Source: DAISJM01 sp036821485 (GTDB taxonomy: Bacteria; Verrucomicrobiota; Kiritimatiellia; CAIQIC01; JAGNIJ01). From it: DNA of 27,233 nucleotides. Position numbers and translations under genes: made by a program. The stretch lies in contig DAISJM010000047.1 of NCBI GenBank assembly GCA_036821485.1, forward strand, positions 1 through 27,233, written 5' to 3'. Positions within the stretch are counted from its first letter, which is position 1. Each line of letters starts with the position of its first letter. Positions 1 through 7,077 of the stretch are shown here, in pieces. The notes under the pieces were generated by a model. It was not told the DNA's origin. It made no database searches and saw only the letters and a program-made list of their open reading frames with translations.

Positions 1-288
1 CCTCCTGTTTGGGCGCAAACTTCAAGAAAAGAGCGCACTTCAAATTCCTAGGGTGGCACCAAGTTGAATGCTCCGTTTTGTTTTGTGTCGTCAAGATTCA
101 TGGCCAGGACCGCGCTCGCAGCGACTGGAGCTCATACAGGACCACCATGCACCTTTTTCATGCACGGAGAGCGGCGGGCGTGTGCATATTTGTATGGCAA
201 CTTGGAATTCCGTGCTCATCGCAGATTTGTCCAATCCACCCTCTGGATTGCGTCGGCCCGCGGCTGCCGCCACTGCCACGAGTGATAT
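1..288. other. Unrecognised region upstream of truncated export gene
   Basis: No convincing gene is visible here. Frames 2 and 3 are open for some distance, but their translations are Cys/Trp/His-rich and resemble no polysaccharide export protein, although the export gene should begin in or before this stretch. Frame 1, the frame of the downstream gene, has stops at 49-51 and 283-285. The last ~40 bases read in frame 2 give an Ala-rich segment followed by TSDI, which could be the end of an AAAGG-TSDI-type SLBB motif, so a frameshift near 285-292 is possible. A CATGCAC direct repeat occurs at about 147-168. Otherwise nothing is seen. Confidence 0.4.
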
Positions 289-735
289 ATGGACCACCTC
301 GATGCGGCCCGCCTGCTGCGCCCCGATAAGGCGGGCAACTACAAGGTGATCCCTTTGGACCTGTCGCGCCTATTCGGCGCAGCCGACATGTCGGTCAACG
401 TTGGCGTGATGGCCGGGGATATTCTCTTTGTGCCGTCACAGCAGCAGGTGTCGCGTGGCCAAGTGTATCTCCTTGGCGCGGTGGCCAAACCGGGCTCGGT
501 TCCGCTGCCTATGGACGAGAGCATGACGGTCAGCAAGATCATCCTGCAGTCCGGCGGGTTCGATAAATTTGCCAATGACAGTAAAGTTCGGCTGATGCGG
601 ACGGCACCGGATGGTTCGCGCCAGTCGCTGATTGTCGATGTGGGGCGAATTCTCAAAGTGGGCGCTTTTGAAGAGGATATCCCGGTGAAGAACGGGGATG
701 TCATTGTCGTGCCGGAGAAGGTGCTGGGTTTCTGA
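289..735 (+). pseudogene. Polysaccharide export protein (Wza/SLBB family), 5'-truncated
   Basis: The 148 visible residues are the C-terminal part of an outer-membrane polysaccharide export protein. The first ~50 residues are the end of one SLBB domain (the YKVIPLDLSRLF segment, then a GDILFVPS strand). A second SLBB domain follows (about residues 56-95, with LLGAVAKPGSVPL and SGGFDKFAND), ending in NGDVIVVPEK. Full-length family members are usually 250-400 residues with a signal peptide/lipobox and a Poly_export domain; all of that is missing and the frame is closed by TGA at 283-285. The ATG at 289 has no ribosome binding site and falls inside a domain. It ends 2 bases before the kinase gene, as expected for a Wza-Wzc pair. 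A frameshift, a real truncation or an assembly break are all possible. Confidence 0.75.
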
Positions 736-737
736 TC

Positions 738-2966
738 ATGACGAATTTCATGCCGCCAAGCGCACAGCAGAGGCCGATTGCCCCGTCTGCCGGGGCCGGC
801 AAGAAGTCTTTCGATATCGTACTGATCAAGCAGTACTTTCACATCATTGTTAAACGTATCTGGCTGGTAGCTCTTTGTTTCGTCATCTCGCTGGCTGTCA
901 TGGTGGTGATGGTGGTGCAGCAGGAGCCGACGTATCGCTGCTCGGCTTCCCTCCTGCTGAGCCGCGGGCTGCCGGTGCCGGCGCGGCTTATGCCGACGGA
1001 GACCGAACTGCAGGGCGAATATGTGACCACGCAGCAGTTGATTATTCAGAGCAGCCTGATGTTTGCCCGGGCGCGGGAGCGTCTCAACCGTCCAGCCGAG
1101 GAAATCGAAAAGAACATCACCAGTATCTCTGTCTATCCGGTTGGCAAGACGGCGTTCATGATCATTCAGGTGGAGAGTCGCGACCCGGTGATTGGCGCCG
1201 AGATGGCCAATGCCTTGGCCGAGGAGTACCTGGATTTCAAGGCCGAAGAGCGGATGGATACGTCGCAGGCTACCGTGGTAAGCCTGACGCAGCAGGCGAA
1301 CCGCCTGCACGATGAGCTCCAGAAGGCGGAAGATCGGACCTTGGCATTCGCCCGAGAGAACAGCGTAATAGCCATTCAGGATCGCGGCAATATTGCGGCC
1401 AATCATCTGGCGAGTCTGGCTGAGCAGGCTGCGCAGTACAGGACGGAGCGGATGTTTCTCGAGGCGCAGCAGCCATTATTGGCGCAGGCTTCCGATGAGG
1501 CCGTACTGGCGACGCTGATGGGACCCTCCACGCCGATGCTCGGCGGCATGAACTCCTCGATAGCGGGTCTTCCACAGGGGTCGAATGTAACTCGTACTGC
1601 GATGGCTCCACAGGGTTCGGCAGGGCTCATCGAATACGGGCTTGTGCAGCGTGCCGGGTGGGAGGAACTGCGACGACAGAAATCGGAGTTGGAATCGCAG
1701 CTCGTTGAGTATCGCAAGCGATATCGCGATGCTCATCCGTCGATTCAGAAGACCCTGGTGGATATTCAGGACAACGAACGGGCCATCGCTGTGGAAATGC
1801 AGTTTGCGCTTCGGCAGTTCTACTCCCAGCTCGAGTCGCTCTCTATCCGCGAACAGGCGGCCAAGCGTGTGGAACAGGAGTGGGAAGAGGAAGCCTTGGA
1901 GGTTTCCCGGAAGGCTCAGGAGTATAGGAATATCCAGCGCAACATTGAGCGACTTCAGGGATTGTACGATCTTGTTTTCAACCGGCTGAAGGAAATCGAC
2001 ATCTCCGTCGGTATCGAGCCCGAATCGGTTCGTATCATGGAACGCGCACAGCCGTCCTACACACCGATCACTCCGCGCAAGCTGCAGAGCATCTTCATGG
2101 CGGCGCTGATCGGTCTTGGCATCGGGTTGGGCTTGGTCTTCGGGCTGGAGTACATTGACGATTCGATCCGATATCCCGAAGAGGTAACGCAAGGACTCGG
2201 GCTGCCGTTCTTCGGACTGGTGCCCTCAGCCAACTGGGATCCGGAAGATCTGCGCACGCATCTGTTGGCAAATATCGACCAGAAGAGCGGGTTGGCGGAG
2301 GCCTATCGAAACATCCGTTCGTCCCTATTGTTCTCAGGCGCCGAGGATAGCGTGCGGACGTTGGCCATGACGTCGGCTGTGCCCAAGGAAGGCAAGACGA
2401 CCACAAGCATCAATCTGTCGGTGTGTCTGGCGCAGGCAGGATCGCGCGTGCTCATCGTCGATGCAGACTTGCGCCGAGGCGAAGTGCACAAGTTCTTTGG
2501 TCTCGAGGGTGGCCGGGGTCTCTCCGACATTCTTACCGGTCAGGCCAAGCCCGAGGCAGTGATTCAGCGTACGGGGCTGCCGAATCTTGACTTGGTGGCG
2601 ACGGGGCCCTTCCCGCCCAATCCTGCGGAGATTGTTTTGCGTCATGAGTTCGTCTCGTTCGTGGAGTACGCGAAGCGGACCTATGACCGCATTGTCTTCG
2701 ACTGTCCGCCGGTGCTGGCGGTTTCGGAAGCGGGCATTCTGGCTTCGTTGGTGGACGGGTGTCTGCTTGTCGTATGGGCGGGGCAGACATCGCGGAAGCT
2801 GTCGCAACTGGCGGCTCAGACGCTTCGTGAGCGCGGCGCCAATATCCTTGGCGTTGTTCTGAACAATCTCGATTTTGGTCGGGTGGGCTATTACTACTAC
2901 TCCACCTACTACGGCTACTACGACTACGACAACCTGTATGACAAGAAACCCGCAGCCGGGCCGTAA
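738..2966 (+). CDS. wzc: Wzc-like polysaccharide copolymerase fused to BY-type tyrosine kinase
   Basis: This inner-membrane protein controls chain length and export and autophosphorylates a C-terminal tyrosine cluster. Its 742 residues contain a Wzz domain with TM1 at about 41-60, a long periplasmic coiled-coil region (about 160-430), and TM2 at about 451-471. A cytoplasmic BY-kinase domain follows, with Walker A PKEGKTTT (549-556), Walker A' VLIVDAD (571-577) and Walker B VFDCPP around D655. The tail has ten tyrosines between 718 and 734, the usual autophosphorylation cluster. Length and order match the fused Wzc/GumC-EpsB type. The ATG lies 2 bases after the export-protein stop, so the two were probably translated together. 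Its position between the export protein and initiating transferase is typical of Wzy-dependent clusters. Confidence 0.93.
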   Translation: MTNFMPPSAQQRPIAPSAGAGKKSFDIVLIKQYFHIIVKRIWLVALCFVISLAVMVVMVVQQEPTYRCSASLLLSRGLPVPARLMPTETELQGEYVTTQQLIIQSSLMFARARERLNRPAEEIEKNITSISVYPVGKTAFMIIQVESRDPVIGAEMANALAEEYLDFKAEERMDTSQATVVSLTQQANRLHDELQKAEDRTLAFARENSVIAIQDRGNIAANHLASLAEQAAQYRTERMFLEAQQPLLAQASDEAVLATLMGPSTPMLGGMNSSIAGLPQGSNVTRTAMAPQGSAGLIEYGLVQRAGWEELRRQKSELESQLVEYRKRYRDAHPSIQKTLVDIQDNERAIAVEMQFALRQFYSQLESLSIREQAAKRVEQEWEEEALEVSRKAQEYRNIQRNIERLQGLYDLVFNRLKEIDISVGIEPESVRIMERAQPSYTPITPRKLQSIFMAALIGLGIGLGLVFGLEYIDDSIRYPEEVTQGLGLPFFGLVPSANWDPEDLRTHLLANIDQKSGLAEAYRNIRSSLLFSGAEDSVRTLAMTSAVPKEGKTTTSINLSVCLAQAGSRVLIVDADLRRGEVHKFFGLEGGRGLSDILTGQAKPEAVIQRTGLPNLDLVATGPFPPNPAEIVLRHEFVSFVEYAKRTYDRIVFDCPPVLAVSEAGILASLVDGCLLVVWAGQTSRKLSQLAAQTLRERGANILGVVLNNLDFGRVGYYYYSTYYGYYDYDNLYDKKPAAGP

Positions 2967-3013
2967 CCACGGCTCAGGGAGTGGGGTAGACTGTTGTACG
3001 AGAGGCATGATGC

Positions 3014-4501
3014 ATGATTTTCGGTCGCCATATAGCAGTCTCGCCCCGGCGCGTGGTACTCATGCTGCTGGATGCCTCGTGTGTCGCGGTGTCGATTGTG
3101 TTGTCCTCGGTCATCCGTCTCTCGCCGCGTGAGGGGTGGGCCTACGTGCTGGAGCATATTCCCTCGCTTGGGGGATCGTTGCTGATTTTGCTCGTCGTAT
3201 TCTACGCGGGCGGCATGTATGAGCCACAGGCGTTGAAGAGGAAGCGCGGCACGCTCCTTCTCCCGCTGGTCACCACGGCCATCAGCCTGATGATCATTGT
3301 GCTCGTCTTCTACGCACGGTTTCGTCTGCACATTGGCCGCGGCATCCTCCTGCTCGCGGGGTTGTTTGTGTTCCTGCTCGTCTGCTTTACGCGCTATCTC
3401 TACAAAGTGGCGGTGGGATTCGGATTCCTCTCCAAGAACGTGCTCGTGGTGGGTGAGGGGCAAGAGGCCGGCAATGTCATCCGTCTGCTGGCTCAGTCGC
3501 CCGACTCAGGATTTCGCGTATTCGGCATCGTATCCTGCAACAAGTCGCATGCGGGTGAGTTTATCGAGGGCATTCCCGTGCTGGGGCACATCAGCCGGTT
3601 ACGCGAGTTTGCGGACGTCTACTCGATCGAAACCATCATTGTGGCTGCGTCGTTGGCAAGGGAACACACGCTTTTCCGCGTACTGCGCCCCCTGCGCTAC
3701 ACGGGCATCGGTATTCTCGACTACGTGGCGCTTTACGAGGAGCTGGCACAGGAGATCCCGCTCGATCACATCGACGATGAGTGGTTGATGAACGCGGCGA
3801 TGAACAGCTCCGTGATTCACATTCGCAAGATCAAACGGGTGATGGATCTGGCCGTCGCCGTTGCGGGGTTGGTGCTGTCGGCGCCGATCAGCTTGGTTGC
3901 GGCGCTGGCTGTCCGGCTGGATTCCCCGGGCCCGATTCTCTATCGGCAGCGGCGTGCGGGGCTGGACGGGACGCCGTATACCCTGCTGAAGTTTCGTACC
4001 ATGCGCGCGGATGCCGAAGCCCAGTCGGGCGCGGTATGGGCGGGCCGATTTGACCGTCGGGTTACCCGGGTGGGCAAGTTCCTGCGCAAGTGGCGCGTGG
4101 ACGAGATTCCGCAGTTGGTCAACGTGCTGCGCGGGGAGATGAGTCTTGTGGGCCCGCGGCCGGAGCGGCCGGAGTTTGTCGACACCTTGGCCGGTGCGAT
4201 TCCGTTCTACAAGGAGCGGCTCCTTGTGCATCCGGGCATTACGGGTTGGGCGCAGGTCAAGTACCCGTACGCCGCGAGCATCGAAGCGGCCCGGCGCAAA
4301 CTGCAGTATGACCTCTACTACATTAAGCACATGAGCTTCTTCCTCGATTCCCTGATTCTCCTCCGCACGTTCCGCACGATCATTGATGGTCTGCGGCACA
4401 GTGAGGAACTTGAGGCGGAGGAGCCTGCTCCAGCCGGCAACGTTGTCCCCTTGGCCGCATCGCCTGATTCTTCAGCCGCCACGGGCACCCACACGGGCTG
4501 A
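3014..4501 (+). CDS. Undecaprenyl-phosphate sugar-1-phosphate transferase (WcaJ/WbaP type)
   Basis: This membrane enzyme transfers a sugar-1-phosphate from a nucleotide sugar to undecaprenyl phosphate and so starts repeat-unit assembly. The protein (495 aa) has four N-terminal membrane segments (within about 14-127), a Rossmann-like CoA-binding-type domain starting with KNVLVVGEG (about 142), and a membrane helix at about 276-300. The C-terminal bacterial sugar transferase domain has KFRTM, the acidic pair in RVDEIPQL (D363/E364), SLVGPRPE and HPGITGWAQV. Length and topology fit the long polyisoprenyl-phosphate hexose-1-P transferase family. Start choice: GAGAGG at 3000-3005, 8 bases upstream, supports the ATG at 3014. 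The sugar (glucose, galactose or other) cannot be decided from sequence. Confidence 0.93.
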   Translation: MIFGRHIAVSPRRVVLMLLDASCVAVSIVLSSVIRLSPREGWAYVLEHIPSLGGSLLILLVVFYAGGMYEPQALKRKRGTLLLPLVTTAISLMIIVLVFYARFRLHIGRGILLLAGLFVFLLVCFTRYLYKVAVGFGFLSKNVLVVGEGQEAGNVIRLLAQSPDSGFRVFGIVSCNKSHAGEFIEGIPVLGHISRLREFADVYSIETIIVAASLAREHTLFRVLRPLRYTGIGILDYVALYEELAQEIPLDHIDDEWLMNAAMNSSVIHIRKIKRVMDLAVAVAGLVLSAPISLVAALAVRLDSPGPILYRQRRAGLDGTPYTLLKFRTMRADAEAQSGAVWAGRFDRRVTRVGKFLRKWRVDEIPQLVNVLRGEMSLVGPRPERPEFVDTLAGAIPFYKERLLVHPGITGWAQVKYPYAASIEAARRKLQYDLYYIKHMSFFLDSLILLRTFRTIIDGLRHSEELEAEEPAPAGNVVPLAASPDSSAATGTHTG

Positions 4502-4749
4502 GTTTCTCCTTCTCCCTCTTACTCGTGCTCTTAATCGTGCTCGTAATCGTAATCTCTAGAGAACTCCTTCCTTCACCGCTGATTTCGCGGATAGCACGGA
4601 TGAGGAGAGCCCACGAAAGGCACGAAAAGGGAAGGGGATATCTTTCACGCAAAGACGCAAAGACGCAAAGGCGCGAAGAAGAGTTTAACCGCGAATGAAC
4701 GCGAATGGGCGCCAAGGGAACTGGAGGGGGGCTGTTCGTTGGGCAGGTT
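4502..4749. repeat. Intergenic low-complexity repeats
   Basis: No gene is visible. Three repeat types lie in succession. (1) 4521-4556 is built from ATCGTGCTC/GTAATC units. (2) About 4572-4640 has a CGCGGATAGCACGGATGA segment (4586-4603) followed by CACGAAAGG-type units. (3) 4647-4678 is four tandem 8-base units, three exact ACGCAAAG and one degenerate GCGCGAAG. A CGCGAATG direct repeat follows at about 4688-4707. Similar tracts occur at 10447-10529 and, in reverse orientation, at 24816-24878. Function unknown. Confidence 0.8.
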
Positions 4750-4820
4750 GACGGCGTCGCAGAGCTCCGCCCTCCACAGGACCGGGCTGATATGTTGGAG
4801 GGTCGAGCTCTGCGAGACCG
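4750..4820. repeat. REP-like inverted pair, left side of the transposase gene
   Basis: Two inverted arms of about 26 bp share the core GCAGAGCTCCGCCCTCCA. The first (about 4753-4779) reads in the CCCTCCA direction. The second (about 4795-4820) is its near reverse complement (GGAGGGTCGAGCTCTGCGA). They are separated by about 15 bases. The second arm ends next to the transposase stop codon (4822-4824 on the minus strand). The same two arms appear in swapped order on the other side of the gene. Confidence 0.85.
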
Positions 4821-4821
4821 T

Positions 4822-5313
4822 TTACCACCGAAGGGCGTTCATCACGCCGGCATAGGGCCAGTCTTCGGCTGCCGAGACCAATCCGGCGCGCACAGGGTTC
4901 TGGCGCACATACTCCCATTTCTCTGCGTAGCTCTCTCCTCGTCGCAACTGTGTATCCCAAAACTCTCTTTGCCAGATTGGCTTCTCTGCCGGGCGCGGCC
5001 AGCGACGAGTTGCGCAATTCCGCCAGAAACCGATCCAGTCTCTTAACCGACATTCGCGATTAGCAGGCGAGCAGAATAGGTGCACATGATCAGGCATGAT
5101 CACGTAGCGACCGACCAGCCAGCGGTCTGCCAACCCCCAGGCTTCCCGCAACAATTGATGCACATGCATGTCGGCCAACAAGGGCCGCTTGTCCCTCACG
5201 CATATTGTAAGAAAGACGATCGTCGGCTGATTCACGCGGATCAATGGAGATGGGTGTGCCGGACGTTTGCGTTGAGGTAACGGGGCGATGTTGTGCATTG
5301 TCGGAAAATACAT
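4822..5313 (-). CDS. REP-associated tyrosine transposase (RAYT, Y1/HUH family)
   Basis: This is a single-strand HUH nuclease of the Y1 transposase (TnpA_REP) family, which cuts and moves or maintains REP palindromes. The protein (163 aa) has the family pattern: an N-terminal IVFLTICVRD strand, the metal-binding HUH motif in MPDHVHLF (H76, H78), and the catalytic tyrosine in EYVRQNPVRAGLV (Y135). Length is typical for RAYTs. It is the only gene on the minus strand and sits between two REP pairs. The ATG at 5313 has no clear ribosome binding site; Met6 (5298) is an alternative. All key residues are present, so it may be active. It is a mobile or domesticated insert, not part of polysaccharide synthesis. 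Confidence 0.93.
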   Translation of the reverse strand: MYFPTMHNIAPLPQRKRPAHPSPLIRVNQPTIVFLTICVRDKRPLLADMHVHQLLREAWGLADRWLVGRYVIMPDHVHLFCSPANRECRLRDWIGFWRNCATRRWPRPAEKPIWQREFWDTQLRRGESYAEKWEYVRQNPVRAGLVSAAEDWPYAGVMNALRW

Positions 5314-5321
5314 AAGGCCAT

Positions 5322-5388
5322 CTGGAGGGTCGAGCTCTGCGAGACCGTTTCTTTGGTCGGCGTCGCAGAGCTCCGCCCTCCACAGGAT
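5322..5388. repeat. REP-like inverted pair, right side of the transposase gene
   Basis: Here the arm order is the mirror image of the left side: GGAGGGTCGAGCTCTGCGA (about 5323-5346), a short loop, then TCGCAGAGCTCCGCCCTCCA (about 5360-5383). The pair can fold into one long, nearly perfect hairpin. Sequence identity with the left pair is very high, including the CACAGGA flank. Together with the left pair it brackets the transposase gene. Confidence 0.87.
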
Positions 5389-5486
5389 GTACGCATCATT
5401 GCATTGTGATATATGCTTCGATATGCTGGCGCCACCTGATGATCGGGCCTATGGTGCAGAATTACGCCTCCAGGGAGTCGCTGGTC

Positions 5487-5981
5487 ATGCCGCCCCCCGG
5501 GCGGCTTTGGTCCGTTGTCCACACCCGCCCCCGCTGTGAGAAGAAGATCGCGGATTTTTGTGTCCGCGGGGGCTTGCCCGTATATCTGCCGCTGCGCAAG
5601 AAGGTCCATCATTACGGTACGCGTGAACGATCCTTCTGGTCGCCCCTCTTCCCCGGTTACACCTTCTGTGTGGTATCGCCCACGGAGCAGTCCGCTCTTC
5701 GACAGAACCGGCATGTGGCCAACCTTCTGGATGTGGTGGATCAGAAGACTCTGGTGGATCAGCTTCGTCAGATTCATCAGGCGTTGGAGATCGGCGACGT
5801 GGTGGAAGTGATGCCCTATCTTGAGGCTGGGAAACGCGTTCGCGTGGTGGGTGGCGCGTTCAAGGGTTTCGAGGGTTTCGTGGTGCGGGTCAAGGGCCGG
5901 ACGCGCGTCATCATCAATGTGGATATGATCCGGCAGTCCGTCGCCGTGGAGGTCGATACAGCCTATTTGAACCCGGCATGA
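5487..5981 (+). CDS. NusG-like transcription antiterminator (RfaH/UpxY type)
   Basis: This specialised NusG paralogue binds RNA polymerase and keeps it reading through a long polysaccharide operon. The N-terminal NGN domain has LWSVVHTRPRCEKK, YLPLRKK and SPLFPGYTF. A C-terminal KOW domain follows (GDVVEVMPYLEAGKRVRVV, GAFKGFEGFVV), giving 164 residues. Start choice: AGGGAG at 5472-5477 sits 9 bases before the ATG at 5487. The frame is open further upstream to 5406, but that part has no NusG similarity and abuts the REP hairpin. Its place before the main run of genes fits an operon-specific elongation factor. No RfaH-type ops sequence was recognised. Its 3' end is partly duplicated about 104 bp downstream. 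Confidence 0.92.
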   Translation: MPPPGRLWSVVHTRPRCEKKIADFCVRGGLPVYLPLRKKVHHYGTRERSFWSPLFPGYTFCVVSPTEQSALRQNRHVANLLDVVDQKTLVDQLRQIHQALEIGDVVEVMPYLEAGKRVRVVGGAFKGFEGFVVRVKGRTRVIINVDMIRQSVAVEVDTAYLNPA

Positions 5982-6085
5982 AAGCGATCTGCACAGGAAT
6001 CAAAGTTGTCTCGCCCTCCGTAGCTTTATGCGAAGGAGGGTCCGTCGCCGTGGAAGTCGATACAGCCTATCTGAACCCGGCATGA
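5978..6085 (+). CDS. 35-codon ORF created by the tail duplication
   Basis: An ATG inside the NusG-like stop junction (ATGA, 5978-5981) opens a 35-codon frame. It crosses the palindrome, reads the duplicated NusG tail in the original frame (SVAVEVDTAYLNPA) and ends at a TGA (6083-6085) that overlaps the methyltransferase ATG in another ATGA. It is probably a by-product of the duplication rather than a functional peptide. It could preserve translational coupling between the antiterminator and the methyltransferase. There is no known family. Confidence 0.4.
   Translation: MKAICTGIKVVSPSVALCEGGSVAVEVDTAYLNPA
6014..6040. repeat. REP-like palindrome
   Basis: CCCTCC (6014-6019) pairs with GGAGGG (6035-6040), enclosing GTAGCTTTATGCGAA. 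The GTAGC...GCGAAGG composition differs from the REP arms flanking the transposase, so it belongs to another palindrome family. It sits exactly at the edge of the duplicated NusG tail. Confidence 0.65.
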
Positions 6086-6885
6086 GCATGATGCGATGGA
6101 TCAAACAAACGCTGTTGCGGTTTCTGCCTGCGGGGTTGGTTCACGCCCTTCGACGGGCCTATTATCCCGGCGTGGTGGCGAGGTTCGACGAGAGTCGCTG
6201 GCCCTTGTCGCGAGTGGCGCGGCTGCTCATCAAGCCCGGCGATCGCGTGGTGGATGCGGGGGCGAACATCGGCTATGTGACGGCCATGCTGGCCCGATGG
6301 GTTGGAAGTGCAGGGCAGGTTTTCAGCTTCGAGCCGGTCCCGGAAACGTATGACTTTCTCCGGCACAACATCACGTCCCTGCACTTGGCCCAAGTGAAGC
6401 TCTTCAACTGCGCGCTGTCGGCCGAGGATGGTGAGGCGGTCATGAGCGTGCCGCTCTATGAGGCGGGCTATGAAAATCCCTATGAGGCCCGGATCATGGG
6501 CGGGGCGGGTCCTGCAGCAATAGATGGGCGAAGGGTCCGTGTGGCCGTGCGGCAGCTCGACTCTGCGTTGAAGGAAATGGAGGAGCCGATCACGTTTCTG
6601 AAGATCGATGTGGAGGGGCATGAATTGGAGCTCCTGCGGGGTGCGAATACGCTGATCGAGAAATGGCATCCGGCGATGGTCATCGAGATTGGCGAGGATC
6701 CGGTTCGCGCCCGCGAGACGGCCGTATTGCTGAAGAAGAAAGGCTATTCGGTCTTCCGTTGGGTCGAAGAGAAACTGAGGCCTGTTGAGGCAGATGACGA
6801 TTTTCACGATGACTGTTTCTTCCTGACCGCGGATCAATACACGACTTGCCGGAGAGGGCTTGAGGGCACAGCTCTCGCAGGGTGA
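6082..6885 (+). CDS. FkbM family SAM-dependent methyltransferase
   Basis: Predicted to O-methylate a sugar or glycan. The protein is 267 aa from the ATG at 6082. The class I methyltransferase core has motif I VDAGANIGY (57-65) and the following FSFEPVPETY segment. The FkbM signature FLKIDVEGHELELLRGA (about 172-188) is followed by PAMVIEIGE. Start choice: an in-frame upstream ATG at 6028 would give 18 extra residues encoded by the palindrome and duplicated NusG tail, so it is rejected. The start overlaps the stop of the 35-codon ORF (ATGA). The acceptor is unknown; in polysaccharide clusters such enzymes decorate repeat-unit sugars. Confidence 0.9.
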   Translation: MSMMRWIKQTLLRFLPAGLVHALRRAYYPGVVARFDESRWPLSRVARLLIKPGDRVVDAGANIGYVTAMLARWVGSAGQVFSFEPVPETYDFLRHNITSLHLAQVKLFNCALSAEDGEAVMSVPLYEAGYENPYEARIMGGAGPAAIDGRRVRVAVRQLDSALKEMEEPITFLKIDVEGHELELLRGANTLIEKWHPAMVIEIGEDPVRARETAVLLKKKGYSVFRWVEEKLRPVEADDDFHDDCFFLTADQYTTCRRGLEGTALAG

Positions 6886-6952
6886 CTGGACGATTCTGAG
6901 CGACGCGGTCCCGTGGTCGCTTGGCAGGTGCGTGGCGCATCATTTCAGCATT

Positions 6953-6981
6953 TGTAAGATGTTGTAAAACAACATATTACA
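6953..6981. promoter_or_regulatory. Imperfect 13-bp dyad upstream of the regulator
   Basis: TGTAAGATGTTGT (6953-6965) and ACAACATATTACA (6969-6981) are reverse complements at 12 of 13 positions around an AAA centre. It lies 95 bases upstream of the regulator start, in a 191-base gap. It could be a protein-binding operator or an RNA hairpin; the lack of a U-tract argues against a terminator. Confidence 0.5.
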
Positions 6982-7033
6982 GCAACGACTTCAACAGGTT
7001 GTGAAAGGGCTGAACGTGGTTGACACAGACGGG

Positions 7034-7077
7034 TATTATTGAGAACGTTTAGAACAATCTAAACGCAGAAGCGTTTA
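7034..7077 (+). promoter_or_regulatory. Palindromic operator (and possible -10) at the regulator start
   Basis: A perfect 8-bp palindrome CGTTTAGA-ACAA-TCTAAACG occupies 7046-7065. It overlaps a second one, AAACGC-AGAA-GCGTTT (7061-7076), ending at the ATG. The half-site CGTTTA therefore appears at 7046, inverted at 7060, and again at 7072. A TATTAT box at 7034-7039 could be a -10 element placing transcription start at the operator; no good -35 is found at the right distance. The arrangement suggests autoregulation by the downstream winged-helix protein (inference). Confidence 0.6.

Larger units (their letters stand above)
5936..6085 (+). repeat. 46-bp direct duplication of the NusG-like gene tail around a palindrome
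   Basis: Bases 5936-5981 (end of the NusG-like gene, through its ATGA) recur at 6040-6085 with 44 of 46 identical. The copies are 104 bp apart. The intervening sequence contains the palindrome CCCTCC...GGAGGG (about 6014-6040), which resembles a REP element. The second copy ends in the same ATGA junction, now leading into the methyltransferase gene. Confidence 0.9.

Noticed and set aside
339..1406. 355-codon open frame on the minus strand
   Set aside because: Antisense to the export protein and Wzc; low-complexity and no recognisable motif.
4647..4678. Tandem repeats as a possible CRISPR array
   Set aside because: Units are 8 bases with no spacers and no cas genes nearby.
5389..5486. RfaH-type ops element before the NusG-like gene
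   Set aside because: No GGCGGTAGC-type sequence was found in the region.
6028..6081. Upstream ATG for the FkbM methyltransferase
   Set aside because: The added residues come from the palindrome and the duplicated NusG tail; ATG 6082 in the ATGA junction fits better.
7020..7025. TTGACA as a -35 box before the regulator
   Set aside because: It is only 8 bases from the TATTAT box, and no -10 exists at 16-18 bases.
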